64,000 nucleotides of DNA, taken from positions 1 through 64,000 of the forward strand of contig CAYTTR010000001.1 of assembly GCA_964440805.1 (NCBI GenBank), read 5' to 3'. Below, one piece after another: positions 42,114 through 51,622 of this stretch (its first letter is position 1; every line of letters starts with the position of its first letter). Source of the DNA: CAYTTR01 sp964440805 (GTDB lineage: Bacteria > Acidobacteriota > Aminicenantia > Aminicenantales > Aminicenantaceae). A program made the position numbers and the translations under genes. The notes under the pieces are model-generated. The model saw only the letters and a list, made by a program, of their open reading frames with translations. It was not told the DNA's origin and did no database searches.

Positions 42114-43848
42114 CTAAAAAGAATCCAGTCTAACAAATTCCAGGGAGTTTAAAAAGTACTGTTGAAAATTTTTGTCGGAGGCAAGGGATAAGTTTTTAAT
42201 TTTAGAGACCAAAGATTCTGTTTTTTTTCTTAGAGTACGGGAAAGAAGCAGGCTCCGGGCTCCGGACAGAGAGGTGTTTCCCAGAAAAATTATTTTATCC
42301 GGTGAAATGGAGGGAAGCAGCCCTATCTTCAGGCAGTTTTCAACGTTAAGGGTACTGCCGAAGGCTCCGGCCACATAAACAGCATTGAGATCATTAAAGG
42401 AAATTTTTCGGTTATTAAAAAGTATCCTGATTCCGGTTTTTACCGCCCCAGCCGCAAGCTGAAGCTGACGTATGTCGTTTTGGGTTATAAAGACTTTTTC
42501 TGAAATTTTTATTTTCCCCTCTTTGGCAAGCAGGCCGCTGGGTGCCATTTTGCCTTTTTCTAAAAGAACGGCCAAGAGATCAATTAACCCGGAACCGCAG
42601 ATTCCCTGGGGCGGCTTTTTCCTTAGAGTAGAAACTTTAAACGGATTCCCCGGTCTGACCGAATCAATCGCTCCCGGCAAAGCCGGCATCCCGCAGCTTA
42701 AGCCCATGCCCTCGAAAGCAGGGCCGGCGGCAACTGAGGCTGCTTCAGTCATTTCCTTATCTCTTAGAACTATTTCTCCGTTTGTCCCAAGGTCAATATA
42801 TAAGACTGGAGGCTGTTCTTCAAAAAAACCGGAAGCAGCCAAACCAGCACTTATATCACTGCCGATAAAGCTTTTTATNNNNNNNNNNAAGGCCTGTCTT
42901 TGAAGCTTCAAGAGGAGCCAATGAATGAAAAAAAGAGTTGAAGGGCGAAGAAGCCAAGGTATCGACCGGAATTCCCAGAAAAAGATGATTCATGACCGTA
43001 TTTCCGGCAATAACCGTCTCGTAAATTTGGCCTGAAGATATATTTAATCTTTTTAAAAGCAAAGCAATCAAACGGTTGACGGTAGCCACAGCAGCCAGTT
43101 TCAATTCTTCCCCGCTTTGATTTGAAGAAACTGCTTTTGAGATTCTGGAGACAACATCTGCGCCAAATTTTATCTGGTCATTGGCCGATACTTCTGTCCC
43201 CAGGACCCGGCCTGAGTTAAGGTCAACAATCTGGGCAGCCACAGTGGTTGTCCCTAAATCAACAGCAATCCCGAAACATTTATCCTCATTTCCCGAAGCT
43301 TCAACCGCCAGAACTTCCCGTTCTCCATAAAGAACAAGATTGATATTTTTCACTTTTCTTTTAACCAATGAACCGGATTTTTTTAAAACTTCCGGTGAGA
43401 ACTTGAGGTTCTTTTCTTTCATGACACCGGCAACTGATTCGGTAAATGACAAAGCTGAAGAGAGAAGAAGAGAGGGTAAGGTAAGGCTAATTTTTTTTAC
43501 TTCAGGCTCCAATTTAATTTTTACGGATTTTCCTGTATCAAGGACAGATAGGCTTTTTACCAGAGATTCTAGGGGGATTTTTATTTTAAGGTCGTCTTCC
43601 ACTTTTAGTTGACAGGCAAGTCTTAAGCCGGGGGAAAGACGGCCTTCTTTTTGAAGGCGGATTTCATTATCTGTAAAAACAGGATTCTTTTCACCTGAAG
43701 TTTCAACAAGACAGCGGCCGCAAACTCCTTTTCCGCCACAGTCAGTCCGGAGGAGCAGCCCGCCGGCTGGAAGCACATCTGAAAGAAGAGAGCCTTTTTC
43801 GGCCTTTAGTACTAAATTCTTGTTTAAAACTTTAACCTTGGGAGACAA
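42114..43848 (-). CDS. Reductive activator of corrinoid proteins (RamA/RACo-like), interrupted by assembly gap
   Basis: ATP-dependent protein that re-reduces inactive Co(II) corrinoids. The N-terminal [2Fe-2S] domain has C37, C43, C46 (DCGGKGVCGRC) and C79. The ASKHA-type ATPase core follows: GIAVDLGTTTVAAQIVDL in the N-terminal part and YIDLGTNGEIVLRD, GICGSGLIDLLAV, VYVAGAFGSTLNV in the other. A run of ten N (42879-42888) splits the gene into two frames, but order and strand show one protein. The true gap length is unknown. The start is a TTG at 43848. Upstream of the corrinoid protein in one operon. Confidence 0.87.
42879..42888. other. Assembly gap (run of N)
   Basis: Ten unknown bases inside the corrinoid activator gene. 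Ten N is a common placeholder, so the real size may differ. The flanking reading frames do not match across ten bases, which agrees with an arbitrary length. Confidence 0.97.
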
Positions 43849-43875
43849 TATTTTTCCATCCCGATTAAAAGTCCG

Positions 43876-44463
43876 TCACTCCTGCGGTTTTTTAATCCAT
43901 TGACCGTCTTCTCTTTGAACCCACCAGCCGGGATCGCTTTTTTCAATCCAGCTTTTGGCAAAAATTTTCTGAATTTTTTGCACTTGATCCATCGAAATAT
44001 CCAAAGCTCTGGCTACTTCAAGGTAAAGAGCCTCCCGGTCGCTGTTTTCTTCTCTAACCAGCTTTCGTAGAGAAGCTTTGTCTTTCAAGGACAGTCCTTC
44101 TTCATCCCGGGTGTGAATAAATCCGTCGTTATCTTCACCGATGTTTCCTCCATTGAAAAACGGTTCAAGCTGAGGAAACCGTTCTTTAATGGATTGTTTG
44201 AGAGCCCGGATTTTGGGGGTAGTAACGGTTTCTGCCTCTTGAGCATAGGCAATTCCTATAGGGAAAAATCCCGGAGCTTGGACCATATCTTTTTTGTTTT
44301 CATTTTCTCTCTTTTCTTCATCTTTTGATCTTACCTCATCGACAATTTCGTCGGCTGTTTTTTGCACCACTGCTTCAGGAAAATAAATATTTATGGTCAA
44401 GCAAGATACTAAAATGAAAACTGTTCCAATCAGCAATAACTGAAATAAGCTTATTTTTTTCAT
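43876..44463 (-). CDS. YdbL-like DUF1318 lipoprotein
   Basis: Predicted lipoprotein of the DUF1318/YdbL group. The signal peptide ends in a lipobox LVSC, followed by TINIYFPEAVVQKTADEIVD, the DUF1318 start. The C-terminal part (REALYLEVARALDISMDQVQ, then GWWVQREDGQWIKK) is a typical YdbL-like tail. ATG 44463 has AAGGGG upstream; the frame also opens 21 bases earlier. It follows the ydbH-like gene by 63 bases. In E. coli YdbL assists the YdbH-YnbE lipid bridge between the membranes. Confidence 0.82.
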   Translation of the reverse strand: MKKISLFQLLLIGTVFILVSCLTINIYFPEAVVQKTADEIVDEVRSKDEEKRENENKKDMVQAPGFFPIGIAYAQEAETVTTPKIRALKQSIKERFPQLEPFFNGGNIGEDNDGFIHTRDEEGLSLKDKASLRKLVREENSDREALYLEVARALDISMDQVQKIQKIFAKSWIEKSDPGWWVQREDGQWIKKPQE

Positions 44464-44526
44464 GAAATTCCCCTTTCTTTTCATTTTTTTTTCTTTTTTT
44501 ATTATATCATTTTGAATTTCCGATTG

Positions 44527-47500
44527 TTACTGAGTTCTCCCTATTCTTTTCAAACGGTCGAGCATGTCTTTAAACCGGATTGTATTTCTGGGGATTTTGT
44601 TGACCACATTTATACCGAAAAGCCAGGGTCCTTTTACCAAGTATTCTACTCCTTTTTCTTTAATGGTTCCATTAAGGGTAAAAACATCATTTTTAAGAGA
44701 GCAGCTAATGCCGATTTTTTGATAGCGGAAATCCTCAACAAATTTGGTCAGCCAACTGGAAGAAGAAAAGGTGGTTTTAGTGCCGGTGCCGATAACCGAA
44801 ATATCGTCAGCAGCTTTAAGACTGAATAGCTGAGAAATCCCTTCCTTTTTTTCCGATTCAATAAGCAAGGAGAATCTTTCCGGTTGTCCATAGGAGACAG
44901 CCAAATCCCTTATTTCTCCATTGACTATGCCCGTTACTCTGCCGAAAGGCACTAATCCGGTCATTTTTTCAAGATTGATTTCCCGGAAAGTAATATCTGA
45001 AAGGAAAGTTCTGTTTTTAGAAAAAGGATTTTTAACTTCGATTTCATCAATCTTTACTTTTCCCTCAAAGATGTTGATTTCAACAGATCCGTCTGTTTTT
45101 AATTGATCTCTATTCATGAAAACAGGTGAAAACCCTGCTTGAACAGTTCCTTTAAGAGGTAATTCAAGGTTCGGCAATAGGGAAGAGATTTCCGTTTTTT
45201 CCAAAAATAAAGAAGAACTTAGCTTGAATTCCGGAAAATAATTTAAAGAAGTCTCTCCAAGGGTTAATTTGCCGTCTCCGAGCTTTAAAGAAGCGGGTTT
45301 TATAATAAAACGGCCTGGTTTGGCCTGAATATCAAGGCGGAGTGAATCAAGAAAAAAAGCGGGCAATACCAGATCGTCGATTAAAATAAAGCCTGAGTTT
45401 TCTTCTCCGGTGTCCATTGAAGATGAATCATTAGATAGAGGAATTTTAAAGGGAACGGCAGCCTCAATTTTTTGAATACTAAAACCTTTTTTCTCGTCTT
45501 TTAAAGAAAAGTTATCAAGTTGAAGCAAGCCTTTAACTTCAAGGCCGTTTTTTAGTCCTTGGATATGGGCTTTGGTTTTTATAATTCCCTGCAAATCATA
45601 AGATATATCACCACCGGTTAAGATTTCCTGAAGGCCGGCCGGGTCAAACAGAGTGATATCGGTTTCCATATTCATTGATCCCTTATTTTCATAACTCAGA
45701 CTTCCGGCCGCCGAAAATTCCGCCAATTCTCCTAGGCTGAGTTTAAAAGAAAGGTCCTGTATTTTTTTCTCCAGAGGAAAAATAGTTCCCTCTACCGTTG
45801 TCTCCAAATTATATTTTCCCCAGTTTAAATAATAAGTCTTCCATAAGGATTCACCTTTCTTTAATTTAAAATCCAGAGAAAAAAGAATGGTTTTTAAAGG
45901 AAAAGAAAGTTCACTGCAGAAATTCACCCGGCTGCTCAAGGCTTCCGAGGCTATGGTGAAGTCCGGATTGTGAAGAGTCACGTCTGAAATATCCAAACTG
46001 ATCTCAGTTTCCCAAGGATTTTTTTCTATGGCTCCTTTTTGTTTTAATCTGCCTTCAAGACCGAACTGTCCTTCCATTTCCCAGGAAAGAAAATTTTCCG
46101 GAATAATTTCCGGAAAAGATTGCAAGATTTCCTGAAGTTTAATTCCGGTCCAGGAGAAAGAGAAATTCTTTTCTCCCTGAATGCCCTTGTATGCTTTTCC
46201 TTTGATAGTTAAAGAAGGCAGGGAAGGGAAGGAGAGGATAAAGGAGTGAAGCTCAGTACTCATGGAGGGAAAATTAAAACCGGCTTCGCCTTTAAAAGTA
46301 ATAGGGGGGAGGTTTATTTTATTCTCCCTGAAAGCATAGACAGTTTCTTCCAAGGTGCCGGTAAAAGTTATTCCTTTTAGAGTTAATTCTTCTTCAGCGT
46401 AAGAAACAGGTATTTTTACTTCCAAGCTGCTTAGGGAAACATCATTCGTTTGAAGACAGCCTCCGGCTAAAGTGAAAAGCCCTTCAACCTCTTTTTTCTC
46501 CGGGCCGGCTGTAATATTTAAATCAGCCGCAAGCTGAGCTTTTGTATTAATTCCCGGGATTTCATATTTTAAGTCGAGAGGTCCTAAATTTAAATTCCCG
46601 TCAAATAAGAAGCGATTTTCTTTGCCGTCAACAAAACCCTTGCCCTTGAGAATGGTTGAGCCGGAGATATTTAACTTATCCCAATCTATATCCGATTGGG
46701 GCAGGTAAGGTTCAAGCAAGGCCAACCATTGTCCGATGTCTTTTAAATGAATCCTCGGGGAAAAAGAATAAAAAGGTTTATCAAAGTCGGCTTCAGCCTC
46801 TCCCGTCAAGTAAATGTTTTGAGGGAGGCTTAATTCCTGGATCCGGATTGAAAGAATATTTTTCTCCACGGGCAAAAACAGCCTAATCCTTCCTTCAATT
46901 GAGTTATCCGGCCTGAGAGGTTTATCTTCAAAATAAAGATTGATTCCGGCCAAAGATAAGGAACTTGAAAGAGTGGGAGTTTGCGAAAGCTCGAGTAGAC
47001 CCGAGATATTTAATTTCTCAGAATTTCCGGAAAGAGCTTGGCCTGAAGAAGCGGATAATTCAGCGGCCTGCAATAAAAAAATATAATCTCCCTCTTTTTC
47101 TTCCGGCGAAAGGGAGAAATTCACTTCATCAATAAGCACTTCAAAATCAGCCAACCGGAGTTTTATAAAAGAATTTTCCAGGTCAAGGCAGCGGATGAAA
47201 CTTAAGCCTCGGGATAAATTTAAAGCAAGTTCATGCCAATAAATAACTTTGCCTGTTCTTCTTATTTGGGCATCGATTTTGAGACCCTCAATGAGCAAAG
47301 TATCCAAGTAAGGCCGGCGGTTTTGCCTCAGGCGGTAGAGATCGCCTCTTCCGGAAATTTTTTCCAGTTTAATTTTGATTTCCGTTTCCCCGATATTATA
47401 GGGAAAGCTGATATTTTCAATTTCAAATGACAACGGGAAAAAGCTGTAATTAAGTTTTCCGATTTGAACGGGAATATCGAAGTTTTTATTTATGTATTTC

Positions 47501-47625
47501 TGAGCAATGTTTTTTATTAGGTTTTTCTGGGTAAAAATGATAATAGCCGAAATAATGACTGCAAGCAGGATCAACGATAATAAAATGCCTGTTCCCCAGA
47601 GGAACTTTTTCAAAATTTTTTTCAT
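44527..47625 (-). CDS. YdbH-like AsmA/TamB-superfamily intermembrane protein
   Basis: 1032-residue protein with one N-terminal membrane anchor (residues 11-32, LWGTGILLSLILLAVIISAI) and a long run of beta-strand repeats in the periplasm, the architecture of AsmA-like lipid transport bridges. The early segment FDIPVQIGKLNYSFFPLSFE is characteristic of the AsmA group, and the C-terminal region (EKMTGLVPFGRVTGIVNGEI) matches YdbH. With the DUF1318 gene next to it, a role in phospholipid traffic to the outer membrane is likely. The YnbE-like third partner is not seen here. Confidence 0.82.
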   Translation of the reverse strand: MKKILKKFLWGTGILLSLILLAVIISAIIIFTQKNLIKNIAQKYINKNFDIPVQIGKLNYSFFPLSFEIENISFPYNIGETEIKIKLEKISGRGDLYRLRQNRRPYLDTLLIEGLKIDAQIRRTGKVIYWHELALNLSRGLSFIRCLDLENSFIKLRLADFEVLIDEVNFSLSPEEKEGDYIFLLQAAELSASSGQALSGNSEKLNISGLLELSQTPTLSSSLSLAGINLYFEDKPLRPDNSIEGRIRLFLPVEKNILSIRIQELSLPQNIYLTGEAEADFDKPFYSFSPRIHLKDIGQWLALLEPYLPQSDIDWDKLNISGSTILKGKGFVDGKENRFLFDGNLNLGPLDLKYEIPGINTKAQLAADLNITAGPEKKEVEGLFTLAGGCLQTNDVSLSSLEVKIPVSYAEEELTLKGITFTGTLEETVYAFRENKINLPPITFKGEAGFNFPSMSTELHSFILSFPSLPSLTIKGKAYKGIQGEKNFSFSWTGIKLQEILQSFPEIIPENFLSWEMEGQFGLEGRLKQKGAIEKNPWETEISLDISDVTLHNPDFTIASEALSSRVNFCSELSFPLKTILFSLDFKLKKGESLWKTYYLNWGKYNLETTVEGTIFPLEKKIQDLSFKLSLGELAEFSAAGSLSYENKGSMNMETDITLFDPAGLQEILTGGDISYDLQGIIKTKAHIQGLKNGLEVKGLLQLDNFSLKDEKKGFSIQKIEAAVPFKIPLSNDSSSMDTGEENSGFILIDDLVLPAFFLDSLRLDIQAKPGRFIIKPASLKLGDGKLTLGETSLNYFPEFKLSSSLFLEKTEISSLLPNLELPLKGTVQAGFSPVFMNRDQLKTDGSVEINIFEGKVKIDEIEVKNPFSKNRTFLSDITFREINLEKMTGLVPFGRVTGIVNGEIRDLAVSYGQPERFSLLIESEKKEGISQLFSLKAADDISVIGTGTKTTFSSSSWLTKFVEDFRYQKIGISCSLKNDVFTLNGTIKEKGVEYLVKGPWLFGINVVNKIPRNTIRFKDMLDRLKRIGRTQ

Positions 47626-47727
47626 AAAGCCGCACCCGGTTCTTTTGAAAAATTAACACAGCCAAATTCCCTGTGTCAATAAAACCATAGCTTTGGAGTT
47701 CTCCCAAATTTTTTAGGGATTATATAT

Positions 47728-47822
47728 AGAAAATGGAGACATGTACCAATTTCGGGCAATTTGTATATTAATATTTTAATATTATATTAACGATAGAAAT
47801 TGGTTACATGTCCACATTTTCT
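47728..47822. repeat. 95-bp REP/MITE-like inverted pair, second copy
   Basis: Left arm AGAAAATGGAGACATGTACC (from 47728) and right arm GGTTACATGTCCACATTTTC (47802-47821) are near-perfect inverted complements around a 40-base AT-rich core. It matches the copy at 31454-31547 in arm sequence, total length and asymmetry. It lies between the ydbH-like gene and the broken MNT-HEPN locus. Confidence 0.82.
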
Positions 47823-47888
47823 TTCAATCGGGTGGTTGCTATATTCTGGTTTCATGTGATATATGATTATTGAAAGTCAATTTACAAT

Positions 47889-48175
47889 ATGATGGATAAA
47901 AGTTCTTACCAAAAAATTGATTATTATAAAAAGCAAATAATAGACTTTTGCAAAAAGTGGAAAGTGAAAGAGTTTTCAATTTTTGGGTCTTTCCTGAAAG
48001 ATGATTTTAATGAAAAAAGCATGATGAGATTCCGTGGAAAAAGATGATCGCACTGAGAAATATACTGGCTCATGAATATGGCGAGATTTTGGTCGAACGT
48101 ATCTGGCTTATAGCCAAAGAAAATATTCCTCCTTTAATAAAATTACTCGATCCTATTGTTCCAAAAAATATCTGA
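47889..48175 (+). pseudogene. Decayed MNT-HEPN toxin-antitoxin module (antitoxin start joined to toxin end)
   Basis: From ATG 47889 the frame reads a nucleotidyltransferase N-terminus ending KVKEFSIFGSFLKDDFNEKS, the MntA GSF motif, then meets a stop at 48045. In the next frame from about 48026, IPWKKMIALRNILAHEYGEI is the C-terminal part of a HEPN toxin (HepT/DUF86), including the RNxxxH RNase motif, ending at 48173-48175. The catalytic aspartates of the transferase and the N-terminal half of the toxin are missing, so a deletion joined the two genes. Non-functional. Confidence 0.82.
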
Positions 48176-48230
48176 TATTGTGAACATACTGTTTTTTAAT
48201 TATTCAAGGAATTCCTAAAAAGGAGAAAGC

Positions 48231-51098
48231 ATGAATTTAAATCAATTAAGGAAAACCGTATGGTTCTTGGTTGTGTTTTGTTTAATCTCCGGTTTTTTGT
48301 CTCCGAATTTAAAAGCTGAGACTCAAGAAAAGCACCCTCTTTCCCATGGTGATTACGACAGTTGGAAGACAATTCAGGATGAGAAAATATCAAGTGACGG
48401 AAAATGGATTATCTACCTGGAGACACCTCAGGATGGAGAAGTAGAGCTGGTGGTAAAAAATCCGGCCTCAGGGCAAGAGTACAGAACTGCCGCCGGCTAT
48501 TCTGGGGAAGAAATTGAAGCTCACCGGGCAGCCAAACCGACATTTACTAAAGACAGCTCTCATGTAATCTTCCTTATATCGCCCTCTAAAGAAGAATCAG
48601 AAAAAGCCCAAAAAGAAAAAAAAAATAAAGAAAAGCTGAAAAAGAAACTGGGAATTCTTAACCTTGCGGACGGCTCGGTAGTTTCCCTTGATGAGGTGAA
48701 AAGCTTTGCCCTGCCCGAAAAAGCGGGTGGATGGGTAGCCTATCTTAAAGAGCCGGCCGAAAAAGAAGTTGAGAAAAAAGAAGAAGCGGAAAAAGAAAAA
48801 AAAGAAGAAAAACCTGAGGAAGAAGAGAAAAAAGAACCCAAGGTGGAGAGAAAATATGGAACTACTTTGGTTCTTCGTTCACTGGCCGACGGCAGTGAAG
48901 AAATTTATCAGGATGTTTTGGAATACATATTCACCAAAGACGGAAGAAAACTTCTTTATGTGGTCTCATCCCAGGAGAAGCCGGAAACAGACGGAATATA
49001 CGCCGCCTCTCTTCCGGATAAAAAGACTGTTCCTATTCTTACCGGCAAAGGAAGATATGTCCGCTGGGCTCTGGATGAAGAGAACAAGAAACTTGCCTTT
49101 TTGACCGACCGTGACTACCAGGATATGGATAATCCTGTTTTTAATTTATACGGCTGCAAACTGGGAAGTTTAAAAGCAGACCTCTGGGTTTCTCATGAAA
49201 AAACGGAAGGATTTCCCGATGGAATGGCGGTCAGCGACAAATCATCTCCCTCTTTCACCAAGGACGGAAAAATAATACTTTTGGGAATAAAAGAAATTCC
49301 TCCCTCAAAAAATGAAGAAAAAGAAGATGAAAAAAAAGAAGCCCAATTCGATCTCTGGCATTGGAATGATCCCTATCCGCAGCCGCAGCAGAAAAAAATG
49401 GCTGATGAAGTCCGGGACAATACCTGGGAGTCGGTTTATTATATTGAAAGCGGGAAATTCGTGAGGCTGGCTGATGAAAAAATCCCTGATGTGGAGCTAT
49501 CCCCATACGGCAAGACAGCTTTTGCCCAAACCATAATACCTTATCGAAAACTGGTCTCCTATGACGGCGGTTATTTTGATATTTATGTTATTGAGCCTTC
49601 GTCCGGTGAACGGACATTGGTTAAGGAAAAATTATATGGAAGAGCCGACCTTTCTCCCCAGGGTAATTACGTCTATTGGTTCGAGGATGGAGATTGGCAT
49701 ACTTATGATATTTCTAAAAAAACTACCGTTAATTTAACCAAAGATATTGAAGTCTCTTTTGAACGGCATGACTGGGATACTCCCAATCCTCCCCGAAGTT
49801 ACGGCTTGGCCGGCTGGACTGAGAAAGACAAGTCAATTTTAATTTACGAACGCTTTGATATCTGGGAAATAAAACCCGACGGCAGTCAAGCCAGAAGAAT
49901 AACCGAGGGATACGGCCGGGAAAACGGACTTTCTTTTCGTTATCTTAAGCTTGATCCGGAAGAAGAGTTTATTTCTTCCAAAGCTCGGCTTCTTTTAAAA
50001 TCAACCCATGAAGAAACAATGGCTGAAGGCTTTTTCCGGGATAAAGTAGAAGGCAATCAAAAACCGGAGAAGCTTCTTATCTCCGACCACCGCTTTTTCT
50101 CGGTTAAAAAAGCTGAGGAGGCTCCGGCTCTTATTTATTTCCGTTCTGCTTTCCATGAATATCCCGATCTCTGGCTGAGCGACCGTGATTTCTGCCGCAT
50201 TAAGAAATTAACCGGTCTCAGCCGCCAAACAGAACCTTTTATTTGGGGAAAGGCTGAATTAAGAGATTTTAAAAGCCTTGATGGAAAACCGCTTAAAGGG
50301 ATTCTAATAAAACCTGATAATTTCAAAGCCGGAGAAAAGTATCCCTTGATGGTTTATATTTACGAGACCCTTCACTATATGCTTCATAGGTTCCGCCATC
50401 CTTCACCTGGAACCTCAATCAATCCTTCTTTCTATGTAAGCAACGGCTATCTTATCTGGATGCCTGATATAGAATACAATACCGGTTATCCGGGAAAGGA
50501 CGCTCTTAAATGCGTGCTGCCGGGAATCCAGATGTTAATCCGGGAAGGCATTGTGGATCCCGAAGCTGTCGGAATCCAGGGGCATTCCTGGGGTGGTTAT
50601 CAGATTGCTTATATGGTTACTCAAACCGATATATTTGCTGCTGCCGAAGCCGGGGCTCCTGTTTCCAACATGGTCAGTGCTTATAACGGCATCCGCTGGG
50701 GAAGCGGTATGGTGCGCCAGTTTCAGTACGAAAGAACTCAGAGCCGCCTGGGAGAAAATCTTTGGAATGTCCCCTTGCGCTATATTGAAAACTCGCCCCT
50801 TTTCTGGGCGGATAAAGTAAAAACCCCTATTTTAATGATCCACAATGATGGAGACGGAGCCGTTCCCTGGTATCAAGGAATTGAATACATAATGGCTCTG
50901 AGAAGGTTGGGGAAAACCGCTTTTATGTTCAATTACAACGGTGAAGATCACGGATTAAGAAAAAGAATAAATCAGATTGATTGGGCCAAAAGAATGTTTG
51001 AATTCTTTAACCACTACCTTAAAGGAGAGTCTGCTCCGGACTGGATGCTTCATGGAATTAAAGCCTGGGAAAAACCGAAAAAAAGGAAAAGCGGGTAA
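48231..51098 (+). CDS. Exported prolyl oligopeptidase-family (S9) peptidase
   Basis: 955-residue serine peptidase of the S9 family. After a signal peptide (FLVVFCLISGFLSPNLKA), a beta-propeller domain occupies roughly residues 40-640 and the alpha/beta-hydrolase domain the rest. The nucleophile lies in GHSWGGYQ (about 784), the aspartate in NDGDGAVPW (about 871) and the histidine in GEDHGLR (about 905). A Lys/Glu-rich insertion near residues 175-210 interrupts the propeller and probably forms a flexible loop. AAGGAG precedes the ATG. Likely periplasmic peptide degradation; 3 bases from the next gene. Confidence 0.92.
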   Translation: MNLNQLRKTVWFLVVFCLISGFLSPNLKAETQEKHPLSHGDYDSWKTIQDEKISSDGKWIIYLETPQDGEVELVVKNPASGQEYRTAAGYSGEEIEAHRAAKPTFTKDSSHVIFLISPSKEESEKAQKEKKNKEKLKKKLGILNLADGSVVSLDEVKSFALPEKAGGWVAYLKEPAEKEVEKKEEAEKEKKEEKPEEEEKKEPKVERKYGTTLVLRSLADGSEEIYQDVLEYIFTKDGRKLLYVVSSQEKPETDGIYAASLPDKKTVPILTGKGRYVRWALDEENKKLAFLTDRDYQDMDNPVFNLYGCKLGSLKADLWVSHEKTEGFPDGMAVSDKSSPSFTKDGKIILLGIKEIPPSKNEEKEDEKKEAQFDLWHWNDPYPQPQQKKMADEVRDNTWESVYYIESGKFVRLADEKIPDVELSPYGKTAFAQTIIPYRKLVSYDGGYFDIYVIEPSSGERTLVKEKLYGRADLSPQGNYVYWFEDGDWHTYDISKKTTVNLTKDIEVSFERHDWDTPNPPRSYGLAGWTEKDKSILIYERFDIWEIKPDGSQARRITEGYGRENGLSFRYLKLDPEEEFISSKARLLLKSTHEETMAEGFFRDKVEGNQKPEKLLISDHRFFSVKKAEEAPALIYFRSAFHEYPDLWLSDRDFCRIKKLTGLSRQTEPFIWGKAELRDFKSLDGKPLKGILIKPDNFKAGEKYPLMVYIYETLHYMLHRFRHPSPGTSINPSFYVSNGYLIWMPDIEYNTGYPGKDALKCVLPGIQMLIREGIVDPEAVGIQGHSWGGYQIAYMVTQTDIFAAAEAGAPVSNMVSAYNGIRWGSGMVRQFQYERTQSRLGENLWNVPLRYIENSPLFWADKVKTPILMIHNDGDGAVPWYQGIEYIMALRRLGKTAFMFNYNGEDHGLRKRINQIDWAKRMFEFFNHYLKGESAPDWMLHGIKAWEKPKKRKSG

Positions 51099-51101
51099 AT
51101 A

Positions 51102-51464
51102 ATGCAATATTCGGAAGCCAAGGAAATCCGTCATAAAGTCGACAAGTACAGTGTTGAAGTCTACGCTAAAGATAATAAAGGCGACCGCACCAGATGGGCC
51201 GATAAAATCATCCGCTTGTATTCCAAAGACAAGGAAGTAGCCAGAGCTGTTTTTTCCAGCGAAGGCCATGATGTACCTGAGCCGTATTATTCTGAATCAG
51301 ATGATTTAATCTATTTCTATGCTCGAGGAAGCCAGTTTTCAGCAGTTTTGGATGTCCTCAGAAACCATGACCCGGTCTATATTGTCTGGCGCCCTGTAGC
51401 TGATGACCGGGAAACGGGCGACGGCGATGCCTTTTTTGTTTCTGAGGTAAGAAAAAATAAATAG
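51102..51464 (+). CDS. Hypothetical protein following the S9 peptidase
   Basis: 120 residues, no signal peptide or membrane segment. Charged and aromatic (KYSVEVYAKDNKGDRTRWAD, then PYYSESDDLIYFYARGSQF), probably a compact alpha/beta fold. I do not recognise a family. It starts 3 bases after the S9 peptidase stop, so it may be co-translated, but I see no ribosome site that is clearly its own. Codon use resembles its neighbours. Confidence 0.65.
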   Translation: MQYSEAKEIRHKVDKYSVEVYAKDNKGDRTRWADKIIRLYSKDKEVARAVFSSEGHDVPEPYYSESDDLIYFYARGSQFSAVLDVLRNHDPVYIVWRPVADDRETGDGDAFFVSEVRKNK

Positions 51465-51622
51465 CTTATTAACTAAATCCATAGTATTGAAATAAACTCT
51501 GAATCCCTTTATAATACAACTAATTCTGATGAGAAGAAGAATTTTAAGATTCTTCCGATAGGGGATAACATAAGAAAATCTTCTACAGGATTAATATAAT
51601 AAAGGATATTAAGGAGAACAGG

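Noticed and set aside
42114..43848. Frameshifted pseudogene for the corrinoid activator
   Set aside because: The frame change coincides exactly with the N run, so it is an assembly gap and not a mutation.
48769..49104. Lysine-rich ORF inside the S9 peptidase
   Set aside because: A shifted-frame shadow of the Lys/Glu-rich insertion.
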